64,000 nt of DNA. It comes from Blastocystis sp. Blastoise (lineage: Eukaryota > Sar > Bigyra > Opalinata > Blastocystidae). The notes beneath the pieces were generated by a model that did no database searches, was not told the origin of the DNA, and saw only the letters and a list, made by a program, of their open reading frames with translations. The DNA lies in contig JBBPEB010000017.1 of NCBI GenBank assembly GCA_039096225.1, forward strand, positions 359,501 to 423,500, written 5' to 3'. This document shows, one piece after another, positions 30,107 to 41,569 of this stretch. A program made the position numbers and the translations under genes. Every line of letters begins with the position of its first letter. Within the stretch, counting starts at the first letter, position 1.

Positions 30107-31739
30107 TAGAGCGGTTCAAAAGTTGCGACAAAAGTTGCGACAAGTTGCGACAAAAGTTGCGAAAAAGTTGCGACAAGTTGCGACAAAGTTGTGACAAGTT
30201 GCGACAAAGTTGTGACAAGTTGCGACAAAGTTGTGACACTTTTTATATCTCATTTGTAAGCCATATATTTATTATTTTATAAATTTATATATATAATTAT
30301 AGAGAGATTTACATGATGATTACATAAATAATTTTTAAATAAATTAAAAATGAGTTTAATACTCTTAATAAGCGTTTTAAACACTAAAAATTGAATTTTT
30401 AAAGTCAAATTTATTCTATAAATATCGTTATTTTAATCATTTTAACAATCTTTTAACGATTTTAAAAATATTATATTATTTTTATATTATAAGAATAGTG
30501 CTATTAAATATAAAAAGTTAAAAATTGAATGTCATAGATAGAGCGGTTCAAAAGTTGCGACAAAAGTTAAGATAAGTTAAGACAGTTGCGACACTTTTTA
30601 TATGCTATTTGTAAGTCATATATTTATTATATTTTATATTTAAATATATAATTATAAAGATATTTTCATGATGATTACATAAATAATTTTTAAATAAATT
30701 AATAATAAGTTTAATAACCTTAATAAGCGTTTTAAACACTAAAAAAATGAAATTTTTGAAATTCATAAGAAAAATTCATTAGATAAATATACTTATTTTA
30801 ATCATTTTAACAATCTTTTAACGATTTTAAAAATATTATATTATTTTTATATTATCAAAATAATCTTATTAAATATAAAAAGTGAAGAATTGAATGTCAT
30901 AAAAGCTTCATTGAAGATAAAATGAGCTCATTAAGTATAAAATATTTTTAAAATGATTCATTTCTTCATAATGAGCTAATAATGAGTTATTGATAACATA
31001 TATATTCAAATAATTTCATTTCATCAAAATTCAATTTTTAACATTCTTCCTTAAACATCATATAATGAATTATTATGATATAAATATGTATCTATATGAT
31101 AATTAAAAATCAATTATAAATATAATAATCTTAATTAGATGATAAAATGAGTTGATAAAAAATAAATCATTTCAAAAAGATCTAAAATCAATGTATTAAT
31201 GAAATCATTCACATTATCAAATACTATAAATAATACAAACTATGATTTCAATTGAAAATGGAGAAATAATTAGTAGAAAATAAAAATGAAATTCATTTGA
31301 ATTGTCATTAAAAAATTGAATTTCAAAAATGAGTGAAAAATGGATTTATCCCGTAAATAAATCAAATTTTTGACTGGAAAAAAATTATTCAAAATATTTT
31401 GAATTCTTTCTTTAATTCATTTCATATGATCTTTTCATTTTTATAAAATGAAATTTGGTATATATATTTGCCGATACTTAATTCATATAATGAAATATTG
31501 TATTCTATAAAATATTTAATTAAATAAATGTATAAATGAAAAGTTGTGACAAAGTTGTGACAAATTGCGACACTGTATTCTTTTTTTAAACAAGTCTTTT
31601 TTAATTGCCAAATTAATAAAATAATCACGGTACTCTCGCCATTATTGTTGGTAAAAAAAGTTGCGACAAATTGCGACAAGTTGCGACAAGTTGTGAAATT
31701 TGTCGCAACTCGATTTGTCGCAACTTTTGAACCGCTCTA
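30107..31739. mobile_element. Non-autonomous hAT-like element, copy A (1,633 bp)
   Basis: Bounded by inverted termini TAGAGCGGTTCAAAAGTTGC...GCAACTTTTGAACCGCTCTA and flanked by a perfect 8-bp duplication AAAATAAT at 30099-30106 and 31740-31747. Both ends carry arrays of GTTGCGACAA/GTTGTGACAA repeats, typical of subterminal transposase-binding sites in hAT elements. Eight-bp target duplications and a TAGAG terminus also fit the hAT superfamily. A second left-type terminus lies inside at 30539. The first 430 bp and the following 430 bp are diverged copies of each other, i.e. the left end is tandemly duplicated. No transposase is encoded. A short frame at 31422-31679 is made largely of the terminal repeats. 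Confidence 0.92.
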
Positions 31740-31747
31740 AAAATAAT

Positions 31748-32171
31748 ATAACGAGAATGATTAGTGTAAATCATCTGAAAATATAATCAATCTCAAATAG
31801 TGTCATCAAACTCAAATGATTAAGTCAACTCAATTGATTCATATCAAACTCAAACAATAGATGTTTTTTGGATAAAACGAGTTTGATAAAGAAAAAAGTG
31901 TAACATTTGATTTTATTTGATTTGATTTCAATCAAATTGATTGATTAATATAAAAACGATTGTAACATATAAAATGAGTAAACAAAGAATTTTGTAAATG
32001 TGATTGATCTCATTCAAAGTCAAATACATTTTATAATTTGTTTATCATTTTCAACAATAAAACAAATATATATTTATATAAATATTATAAAGAAAAACAA
32101 TAAAATAAATAAAATATATAAAACGTATTAAAACAAGTGAAATGATGAAAACCAATTTATTAAATAAAATA
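31748..32171. other. Spacer within the transposon island
   Basis: AT-rich segment between copy A and the stop codon of the HARBI1-like remnant, rich in ATCAAA/TTTGATT motifs. Similar motifs occur at 35990-36230, so these may be the decayed ends of the PIF/Harbinger-type element. I could not define exact inverted repeats. Confidence 0.35.
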
Positions 32172-32606
32172 CTAATTTACAGGACCAGAAAGAATTGAAT
32201 CTTGACTATCATTCCAAAAAGTAGATGGAATAACAGGAGAAGAAGATCTACTTCTAGGAATATTTGAAGATAATCCCATATTTCTTAAATATCGATGTTG
32301 AGCTTCTAAATGATTTTGAGATTGTCTTCGATTTGCTTGTTTCATTTCATTAAGAAATGCTTTATAAATCACTGATTCATTTTCTCTTAATGGACTACTT
32401 TCAATTGTTGAATTTGTAAGATAAACTAATCCTTTTATATAATCGTAATAAGTATCCTGTTTCATTTCAAATCTTTGAGATGAAATCAAAAATTTCTTTG
32501 TTAATCTTCCAAAATAATTTTCTACTAATAATCGATGTTTATTAAATGTTTTATTAATAGATGATGAAGAATTAGATGAATTTGAAGAAATATTTTGAGA
32601 ATTATT
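32172..32606 (-). pseudogene. HARBI1/PIF-type transposase, C-terminal part (split by hAT insertion)
   Basis: Continues the transposase interrupted at 34209. After an Asn/Ser linker (SQNISSNSSNSSSS) it reads KHRLLVENYFGRLTKKF, which corresponds to the conserved H-R-x-x-V-E-x-x-F-G-x-L-K block near the C-terminus of Harbinger-type DDE transposases. The tail is Ser/Arg-rich and ends DSILSGPVN-stop. The frame is open up to the insertion point, where an 8-bp duplication marks the break. Confidence 0.8.
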
Positions 32607-34208
32607 TAGAGCGGTTCAAAAGTTGCGACAAATCGAGTTGCGACAAATTTCACAACTTGTCGCAACTTGTCGCAATTTGTCGCAACTTTTTTTACCAACA
32701 ATAATGGCGAGAGTACCGTGATTATTTTATTAATTTGGCAATTAAAAAAGACTTGTTTAAAAAATGAATACAGTGTCGCAATTTGTCACAACTTTGTCAC
32801 AACTTTTCATTTATACATTTATTTAATTAAATATTTTATAGAATACAATATTTCATTATATGAATTAAGTATCGGCAAATATATATACCAAATTTCATTT
32901 TATAAAAATGAAAAGATCATATGAAATGAATTAAAGAAAGAATTCAAAATATTTTGAATAATTTTTTTCCAGTCAAAAATTTGATTTATTTACGGGATAA
33001 ATCCATTTTTCACTCATTTTTGAAATTCAATTTTTTAATGACAATTCAAATGAATTTCATTTTTATTTTCTACTAATTATTTCTCCATTTTCAATTGAAA
33101 TCATAGTTTGTATTATTTATAGTATTTGATAATGTGAATGATTTCATTAATACATTGATTTTAGATCTTTTTGAAATGATTTATTTTTTATCAACTCATT
33201 TTATCATCTAATTAAGATTATTATATTTATAATTGATTTTTAATTATCATATAGATACATATTTATATCATAATAATTCATTATATGATGTTTAAGGAAG
33301 AATGTTAAAAATTGAATTTTGATGAAATGAAATTATTTGAATATATATGTTATCAATAACTCATTATTAGCTCATTATGAAGAAATGAATCATTTTAAAA
33401 ATATTTTATACTTAATGAGCTCATTTTATCTTCAATGAAGCTTTTATGACATTCATTTTTTCACTTTTTATATTTAATAAGATTATTTTGATAATATAAA
33501 AATAATATAATATTTTTAAAATCGTTAAAAGATTGTTAAAATGATTAAAATAAGTATATTTATCTAATGAATTTTTCTTATGAATTTCAAAAATTTCATT
33601 TTTTTAGTGTTTAAAACGCTTATTTTAGGTATTAAACTTATTATTAATTTATTTAAAAATGATTTATGTAATCATCATGAAAATATCTTTATAATTATAT
33701 ATTTAAATATATTTTATAATAAATATATGACTTACAAATGAGATATAAAAAGTGTCACAACTGTCTTAACTTTTTCGTAACTTTTGTCGCAACTTTTGAA
33801 CCGCTCTATCTATGACATTCAATTTTTCACTTTTTATATTTAATAACATTATTTTTATAATATAAAAATAATATAATATTTTAAAAATCGTTAAAAGATT
33901 GTTAAAATGATTAAAATAACGATATTTATAGAATAAATTTGACTTTAAAAATTCGATTTTTAGTGTTTAAAACGCTTATTAAGAGTATTAAACTTATTTT
34001 TAATTCATTTAAAAATTATTTATGTAATCATCATGTAAATCTCTCTATAATTATATATATAAATTTATTATATAATAAATATATGGCTTACAAATAGCAT
34101 ATAAAAAGTGTCGCAACTTGTCACAACTTTGTCGCAACTTGTCGCAACTTTTTCGCAACTTTTGTCGCAACTTGTCGCAACTTTTGTCGCAACTTTTGAA
34201 CCGCTCTA
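32607..34208. mobile_element. Non-autonomous hAT-like element, copy B (1,602 bp, inverted)
   Basis: Reverse-complement counterpart of copy A, with the same termini (TAGAGCGGTTC...GAACCGCTCTA) and a perfect 8-bp target duplication GAATTATT at 32599-32606 and 34209-34216. It is inserted inside the Asn/Ser-rich linker of the HARBI1-like transposase gene. The internal extra terminus is present as well (right-type terminus ending at 33808), so the end duplication predates both insertions. Confidence 0.93.
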
Positions 34209-34216
34209 GAATTATT

Positions 34217-35495
34217 ATTATTTTTTTCTGAAACTGAAGAAATAGAATCAGAATTAGAATTATTATTATTTCGATTTATTTGAGAATTATTTATAGATAT
34301 TTGATTAGAAGAAATATTTTGAGAATTATTATTAGTTCAAGAAGTAGAAATTGAAGATGATTTGATCCAGGAGATGTTAATAATTCATCTCCACCTCCAA
34401 CATATCCTTCATCAGCTAATATATATAATTCTTCATTGCTACTATTATTATCTTCTCCATATTTATCATGAATCATATTTCTTAAACCATTTATTATCAC
34501 ATTTCTATATGTTCGATACATTATTACATCATGAGAAGAAGCAGGATGTCCAGGACTAGCATAAACACAATATCCATTATGATTAATAATAAATTGAGAA
34601 TTCAATGCAGTTTTCTTATGTTTATAAGAATAATATTTTTTAACATCAATTCCATTATTAGAAATATTTCCAAATAATTGATGTCTTCCATCAATCACAA
34701 ATGTAGAATTCAATACTTTAGGAAGAGAAGAAAGTATTCTTGAATCAATTCGATCTAATTTCATATTAAGTTTAGGAACATCAAAATTTGATGAAAATTC
34801 ATTGAAACACATTCCAATTGAATGAATTCCTCTTCTAAGAGCTGTATGAATTTTTGATAATTTGATATGAAATTGAGTAGCTAATTTATTTCCAGAAATT
34901 GCTAATCTATACCACATAAGAGTAAAAAATATTGCTTGATTCGCAGGAAGCATTGTTGATGAACACATTCCATAATGTTGAAGAGCTATGAAAAAATATT
35001 TAATACATATTTAATAAAATTAATATAAACATAATATTTTTTCTTAGATAAATCATTAGTAATATTGTATAATAATTATTTAAATAAAAACAAAAATTAT
35101 TAGATAATGATTGATACTATATAAAATTTATAATTTTATAAAATAATAATATATATATTATATATACCTTGTTGAAGAATAATCATAATTTTATCTTCAT
35201 TAAATCCTGTTAGATTGAATAGATTGACAGATGTATTGAGTTTTGATAATAGTGTAAATGGAATCAAAGTAATTTCTTCTTCTTCATCATGATCTGGATC
35301 ATTTTCATAATCAGCTACAAAAATATCTTGAATTTCTTCTAGAGTATCTTCAACATAAGTAGAGTTGAGATCTGTGATAGATCTTCTATGAAGTTCTGAA
35401 AATGTAGGTATTGAAGTAGGTATTGATTGAACTAAACCATTTATTCCTTGTTCATTTATTTCATTACTACTTTGTACAGGTCTTCCTCTTGGCAT
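34217..35495 (-). pseudogene. HARBI1/PIF-type DDE transposase, N-terminal and catalytic part
   Basis: Exon 1 35168-35495 (MPRGRPVQSS..., acidic N-terminus) joins exon 2 from 34984 across an AT-rich intron. The catalytic core has the Harbinger/DDE_4 order: STFVIDGRHQLF (first Asp), then YYSYKHKKTALNSQFIINHN, PGHPASSHDVIMYR (second Asp), and ILADEGYVGGGDELLTSPG (D-x-G-Y region with the third acid). Downstream of DELLTSPGSNHL the protein frame is lost: the Asn/Ser linker that follows is in another frame and is preceded by an in-frame TGA (near 34336). The gene therefore has a frameshift or stop in addition to the 1.6-kb insertion at 34208. Encoded activity would have been cut-and-paste transposition. 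Confidence 0.85.
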
Positions 35496-36230
35496 TTGTC
35501 TAAATAATTAAAAATAGCATTAATTAAATAAATATATAATTTATCAAAAATAATTTTAAAAATAAAAACAAATTTTCAATAGTAAACTAATTGAGACCTC
35601 ATAATAGTATAAAGATGATGAATAAATATTAATATATAATATGAATATGAAACAAACTTTAAAAAATCGTAATGAGAAGTAAAAAACTTCATTTATGAGT
35701 CTATATATATGTACATACAATGAAATCAAAAAGATAGTAAATATTAACTATATCAAAGAATATCTATTAAGCTATATAATATAAAAATATATATAATAAC
35801 GAAATTTCAAATTTATTGATCTTTATCAAATTGCAATAATCATGAATATTTACAAAAATTGTTATAAATTTCGGTTATTTTCATCAATTTGATAATATCT
35901 CATAAAAACGTGTTGATTTTTGTCAACTCATCTGACGCCAAATGAAAGAGAAGAAATAAGTATCAAGTATAACAATTTGATTGGTTTATCAGTCCTACCT
36001 TTGATTCCCTATTTTCTCTTTTTTATATAATCAACTCCATTTGCTCTTATTGATTGGCTTATTAGGTTTATACAATCAAATAGTTTAATCAATCTTTAAT
36101 GACTTTATTTTTTTACAATTATTTTTATTGTTTGGGTTTGATTTATTCAACTGTGTTTGATTATAATCAAATCGGATAATCATTACTTTTTTTAATTTGA
36201 TTTAATTTATACAAATTGATCTATTAATGA
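35496..36230. other. Upstream region of the HARBI1-like gene, possible element end
   Basis: No gene. From about 35990 it is enriched in TTTGATT/ATCAAA motifs resembling those at 31760-32000. The HARBI1-type element may end here, directly abutting the truncated hAT-like copy C. Confidence 0.35.
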
Positions 36231-37129
36231 AGAATGTTAAAAATTGAATTTTGATGAAATGAAATTATTTGAATATATATGTTATCAATAGCTCATTATT
36301 AGTTCATTATGAAGAAATGAATCATTTTAAAAATATTTTTATACTTAATGAGCTCATTTTGTCTTCAATGAAGCTTTTATGACATTCAATTCTTCACTTT
36401 TTATATTTAATAAGATTATTTTGATAATATAAAAATAATATAATACTTTAAAAATCGTTAAAAGATTGTTAAAATGATTAAAATAAGTATATTTATCTAA
36501 TGAATTTTTCTTATGAATTTCAAAAATTTCATTTTTTTAGTGTTTAAAACGCTTATTAAGGTTATTAAACTTATTTTTAATTTATTTAAAAATTATTTAT
36601 GTAATCATCATGAAAATATCTTTATAATTATATATTTAAATATATTAAATAATAAATATATGAATTACAAATGAGATATAAAAAGTGTCACTACTGTCTT
36701 AACTTGTCTTAACTTTTGTCGCAACTTTTGAACCGCTCTATCTATGACATTCAATTTTTCACTTTTTATATTTAATAGCACTATTCTTATAATATAAAAA
36801 TAATATAATATTTTAAAAATCGTTAAAAGATTGTTAAAATGATTAAAATAACGATATTTATAGAATAAATTTGACTTTAAAAATTCAATTTTTAGTGTTT
36901 AAAACGCTTATTAAGAGTATTAAACTCATTTTTAATTTATTTAAAAATTATTTATGTAATCATCATGTAAATCTCTCTATAATTATATATATAAATTTAT
37001 AAAATAATAAATATATGGCTTACAAATAAGATATAAAAAGTGTCACAACTTTGTCGCAACTTGTCACAACTTTGTCGCAACTTGTCGCAACTTTTTCGCA
37101 ACTTTTGTCGCAACTTTTGAACCGCTCTA
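36231..37129. mobile_element. hAT-like element, copy C, truncated
   Basis: Same orientation as copy B and collinear with its segment 33296-34208. It includes the internal terminus (ending 36740) and the outer terminus GAACCGCTCTA (ending 37129). The opposite end is missing at 36231. It interrupts the hAT transposase frame at 37130. Confidence 0.88.
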
Positions 37130-37897
37130 ATTTTGTATTAATAAAACCATCTTTTAGTTTTTCAGCTACTAGATTAATCATATGCATAAAACATCCACAA
37201 TAAATTCCATCACTAAAAATCGATTCATAATTATTACCAGCATTTCGCATAGTATTACAGTTATCAGTGTGAAACGATTTGAATTGTTTTCTTTTAATGT
37301 TCCATTCTTCTAATGTATCTTGAATGATAGAAAGATAATTATTCGATTTTTGATTTTCCATTCTTTTCAAGTTTATTAAGTAGAAAGGTTCATTCAAATT
37401 GAAAGTATTCAATCTTCTTACGATTATTGATAAATAATTAGAACCAGCATCTGAAGTAGAAGAATCACATAGAACAGCTAGAGGACATTTATCTATACTC
37501 ATTTTTACATATTGAAGACGTTCATCATACAATTTAGGAATAATTCGTTTTTGAATAGTATTATAACAAGGTATATTATTATTATTCATTTCAAATATAT
37601 TTTTCAATTTCATTCTAAATTGAAGTTTCTTAAATTTATTAATAGGAATACATTCTTCCAAGAATAATTCTATTAATTTTTCAAATCTTATATAATTCAC
37701 ATTAGATTCAATTATTCTATTTTTAATATTAGTTTTCTTTACAGAAGATACAGTAGCAGACTTTTCTTTCATGAATGAATTCATATTAGAAATATGCATA
37801 TCAGTATTGAGATGTTTATTAATCGAAGATAATCTTTTATGATCTACAATACAATTACAATAAATACAACGAAGATGATTATTCTTTGATATAAAAC
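37130..37897 (-). pseudogene. hAT-type transposase, N-terminal and central remnant
   Basis: The open frame reads from about 37890 (HLRCIYCNCIVDHKRLSSIN, a BED-like CxxC...H zinc-finger pattern with HLNTDMH) through ERLQYVKMSID, then CPLAVLCDSSTSDAGSNYLS and FHTDNCNTMRNAG. The latter two segments resemble the first and second acid regions of hAT transposases. It continues to YCGCFMHMINLVAEKL, the conserved C-x-x-H-x-x-N-L block. It is then cut by element copy C. Upstream it is bounded by a terminal-repeat-only element at 37898. No complete start is present, and the C-terminal part is found only at 29260-30090. Confidence 0.75.
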
Positions 37898-38025
37898 TAG
37901 AAGCGGTTCAAAAGTTACGACAAATCGAGTTGCGACAAATTTCACAACTTGTCGCAACTTGTCGCAACTTTGTCGCAACTTGTCGCAACTTTGTCGCAAT
38001 TTGTCGCAACTTTTGAACCACTCTA
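37898..38025. mobile_element. 128-bp foldback element made only of hAT-type terminal repeats
   Basis: Starts TAGAAGCGGTTCAAAAG and ends TTTTGAACCACTCTA, with nothing between except GTTGCGACAA-type repeats in both orientations. It is either a minimal MITE or the fused right end of the hAT element whose transposase remnant it adjoins. No 8-bp duplication is visible around it. Confidence 0.8.
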
Positions 38026-38900
38026 ATTATAATTATCTCAATTGATCTTAATAATATTAACATATTATATTATATTTAAAAACAATTAGCACAATCAAAA
38101 TAGAAGTATAGAAAAATGTTTTCTTTTCAAATCTTTCTTTATTAACTTTTCAACCTTTAAAGGCAATATGAATGCCATACAACTTATCAAGAAATTCCAA
38201 TAAAAATAATTTATAAAAACATAATTTTTCTTTTCTACAATGAAATAAGAAAATCTGTTAGTTATTAAATATATGGTATAATAAAGTTACATAAGCTATT
38301 TTTGCTTTATCATAACATGCGTTATCACTTTTAGGTAATCTCTTTTACATATTAAAAACATATGCTTTATAATTATTCTAAATTTTTATCATTATATATA
38401 TATCAACTTTAAACAAAATGTTTGACCATATATATTATTTTCAAGTAGAAAACATTAAAATAAAGTAATTAACTTTTTGCCAGTATCTAAATACGAATCA
38501 GAAAAGAGAATGAGTATTGAAAAATAGTAAAATATATCAAAGCAGTAAAAGAGTCTTGATTAATTAAGAAATCATCAATTTTCTATTTTCAAATAAGAAT
38601 TGTATAATTTTCAGTGGAACAAAAGGTGTGGCATGTCATTGCATATTATTGAAGCATCTTGGCTATTATTTGATGCTAGTAATTATCGACATTAATTAAT
38701 GAAATGTGATTAAAAGCTTAATCAAGTTAACGCTACTAATATAGATACAAAATAAATAAGAAATAGAAGAGAAATTTAAATAGAAAAAAGCGCATCCTGT
38801 TCTTTTGAATGATAAAAAAGAATTAGTGTTTTTTGTTGTTTATGTAGTGTTTATTCGAAAGATTTGTTCTTTTATTGCAAGTGAATACAAACCAAAGAAT
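38026..38900. other. Right flank of the transposon island, no gene seen
   Basis: AT-rich spacer upstream of the aspartic-protease-like gene, without transposon termini or convincing coding frames. Confidence 0.5.
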
Positions 38901-40817
38901 ATGATACATATATTTGCGCTACTTCTCTTCATTTGGAGGATAAAGTCGTTGGGTATTCTACATCAACTTTGTTTTTTTATCACATATATAGATTTTTTTC
39001 AAAGTGTACCATTAATAAATCAGAATGGTGTATATTTATTGACGGCATCTGTACCTGACTTTGGTAATGAAACATTTTTGTTGGATATAAATTCGAAATA
39101 TATATTGATAAATGATCCTGATAAGATTTGTGAAGAAAAGAAATCAAATAAGATTCCAAAGAGTTTTTCAACTTATATTCAGACCTATTTGGTTATATTT
39201 AATAATATACAAGATAATGTGATGCCCTTTTATTTAAATGTTGAGAACAGTTCATATATATTTAGTAATGACACTCTTGGTGGTTGCTTTTCTCAAATTA
39301 ATTATCATTCGTATATTCTTTTATTAGAAACTTTTAATAAATATTTATTATATATATTTTAAATAAATATAATTGTAGTTCAACTAGAATTCCATCATAT
39401 TTGATGGATTTAGTCGAGACTATAGATGGTGTATTCTGTATGTTTCAATATAGAATTGTAATTATTGATATTATATAGCTATATTTTACTTTATGGAGCA
39501 TCAGAATTATACTTATTTTGATTTATCATTATCGCCTCCAACACCTTCCATTCATTTATATTATGATATAAACTCACCCTCTATTCTCTCATCAACTATT
39601 CCTACGGAACAATTATATTTATATAACAATGAACTTCATGAAGTACTCTCTCTATTTCCAGTATATGATATGCTTCTGTGTGGTCGATATGTATTTGGTA
39701 GTTATACAAATGTTTACCCAGCATATCTCTCTACAACTTCTTCATGTCTCTCAGTACCAAAACAATTGTTTAATAACATTATTAATTGGCTTCCAATAAC
39801 TTGTGACCTATCAAATTCTTCATATTGCTATTTAAATCATAATTATAATTCTTCAATTTCATTACCGACAATATCCTTTCGTTTGACTCATGACGGACCT
39901 TCTGTCATCATTCCTCTCGATGATCTTCTCTTTTACTACGAAGGAAGGACAAGGTAAAATTATATTTTGTTTTTACACTCTAATATCTTAATGATATTAT
40001 TATTATGAATATTATATATATATAGGCTATGCTTACTGATAGAAGTTGAGAGTTCAAACAATCAAGTAATTTTATTGATTATCCTGATATTATATAGTAT
40101 CTATAGTATGCGTCGATTATATTTGGAACAAAGGTTCTAGAACATTTTCATGTAATTTATAATGATATAGATCGAAAATTCTATTGGTCTGATCGTTCGG
40201 TATATCTCTTTGTTTTCTTTTTATATTAATATCATTTCTTTTTATATAAATATAATTTCTATTTATATTAATATCATTCTCTTTCTATTAGTATCATTCT
40301 ATTTATATTAATATCATTCTATTTATATTAATATCATTCTATTTATATTAATATCATTCTTTTTACATTAATAGATTTCTCTTTCTATCATCATTACTTC
40401 TATATAGCTCGCTTCATCAAATTTACAGTGTGCTGCTGTGCGTCACTGTGTGACTGGCCAATGGTATGATACTATATCGAATGACTGTGAAGAGCCTCTC
40501 TGCGGGAAATATTTCTTCATGACGGTGTCTGCTGACCATGAATGTACTACAGTATATTCGTTTAACTTCCTCTCTCTTCCTATTCTCTATAGCATCCTGT
40601 TGTTGCTTGTCTTTTCTGGATACTTATTCTTAGTCTTGTTACTGTATCTATTTTTATCATATATTATTATTTATAACAGCATTGATACTTTCGTAATAAT
40701 AATAATAATAATATAATAATTATTATTATATATCTTTCTACATAGTGGGAATTTACTCAGTTTTATCAGATTCGAAAACAAAAGCAAAGTCTTAAACTTA
40801 ATAATCACAATGACTAA
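38901..40817 (+). CDS. Membrane-anchored pepsin-like protein, probable pseudoprotease
   Basis: Family A1 aspartic-protease homologue. Exons 38901-38952, 38992-39310, 39379-39428, 39479-39953, 40026-40065, 40107-40199, 40408-40692, 40746-40817 give 461 residues in frame. A signal peptide (MIHIFALLLFIW) precedes GVYLLTASVPDFGNETFLLD, the pepsin N-lobe start. The first catalytic motif is LLDINSKYILI, where D-T-G-S has become D-I-N-S. In the C-lobe, PAYLSTTSSCLSVP aligns with the second DTGTS motif but has Ser in place of the catalytic Asp. The C-lobe end is intact (ASIIFGTKVLEHFHVIYND, like the ILGDxFLRxxYxVFD block). A Cys-containing region (CAAVRHC, CEEPLCGKY) leads to a long hydrophobic helix and a short basic tail. 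An alternative splice at 40551/40593 would give a different membrane segment and an early stop. Probably secretory-pathway or cell-surface, and likely not proteolytic. Confidence 0.75.
40255..40375. repeat. Tandem 20-bp repeats, intronic
   Basis: About five imperfect copies of a unit like TATTTATATTAATATCATTC inside the intron between exons 6 and 7 of the aspartic-protease-like gene. Confidence 0.75.
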
Positions 40818-41569
40818 GTATTCTTTCTTATCATTTATTCTTTTCAATTTTTTCTTTTCCTTTTATCCTATTTTACTTTTTTCATAAGGAATATTAGCTA
40901 TATTAATATTAGTTTGTTGTTACATTCAAGAAAATATTATTTATATGTATATGAATAACATTTATTTTCTTTCTTCGCCGTATACGATCTTTTATAAAAG
41001 ACAATTATTGAAAATATAAGCTCTATATATGATTAGAATATAATTCTAGTTTAAGCGATAGTTTCCTGTTCATATCTTCATTATCTTACTTTTCTCTTAA
41101 GCAATCTGGAAAATTATGATCTCAAGTATTTGTTTTACTAATAATCAACAGTTCTAGTTGAACATCGTCACATAATAGAAAGTATTAAGAACTCTATTTT
41201 TCATTATGTAACATAATTGTTCTTCATAAACTCGTATAAATGGTAGCATCATATTTCTTTAATAAATGTAGTTAAATCCACTAATTATAAAAGATAAATG
41301 TTTTTTCTATAAACAAATAATCGCTCATCAAGTTCTTCATAATTTTGTTCGTTCTTTTCTCTTCTTCAACCAAAAATAAAAACGGTTTTAATGGTAGAAA
41401 TAACATTTATCTTTCATTGGGTAGATTAGATAAACTAATAGTTTTTATTGGCTAAAACACCTTAAACGATGACACTATATTCATCAATGAACCTTTGTTT
41501 TAATACACTTGAGAATGTTGCTCCATTTTAAAAATATACTATTATTTATTGTGTGATACATTATTATTG
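40818..41569. other. Intergenic stretch, nothing recognised
   Basis: AT-rich spacer between two plus-strand genes. Confidence 0.5.

Noticed and set aside
31422-32924. Two nearly identical 85-codon frames (31422-31679 minus; 32667-32924 plus) suggesting a conserved small protein
   Set aside because: They lie in the terminal region of the inverted element copies A and B and are partly made of the GTTGCGACAA repeats. Identity reflects recent transposon duplication, not protein conservation.
30107-38025. Regular short repeats (GTTGCGACAA) resembling a CRISPR or satellite array
   Set aside because: Spacing is irregular, there are no spacers, and every array sits immediately inside a TAGAGCGG terminus. 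They are hAT-type subterminal repeats.
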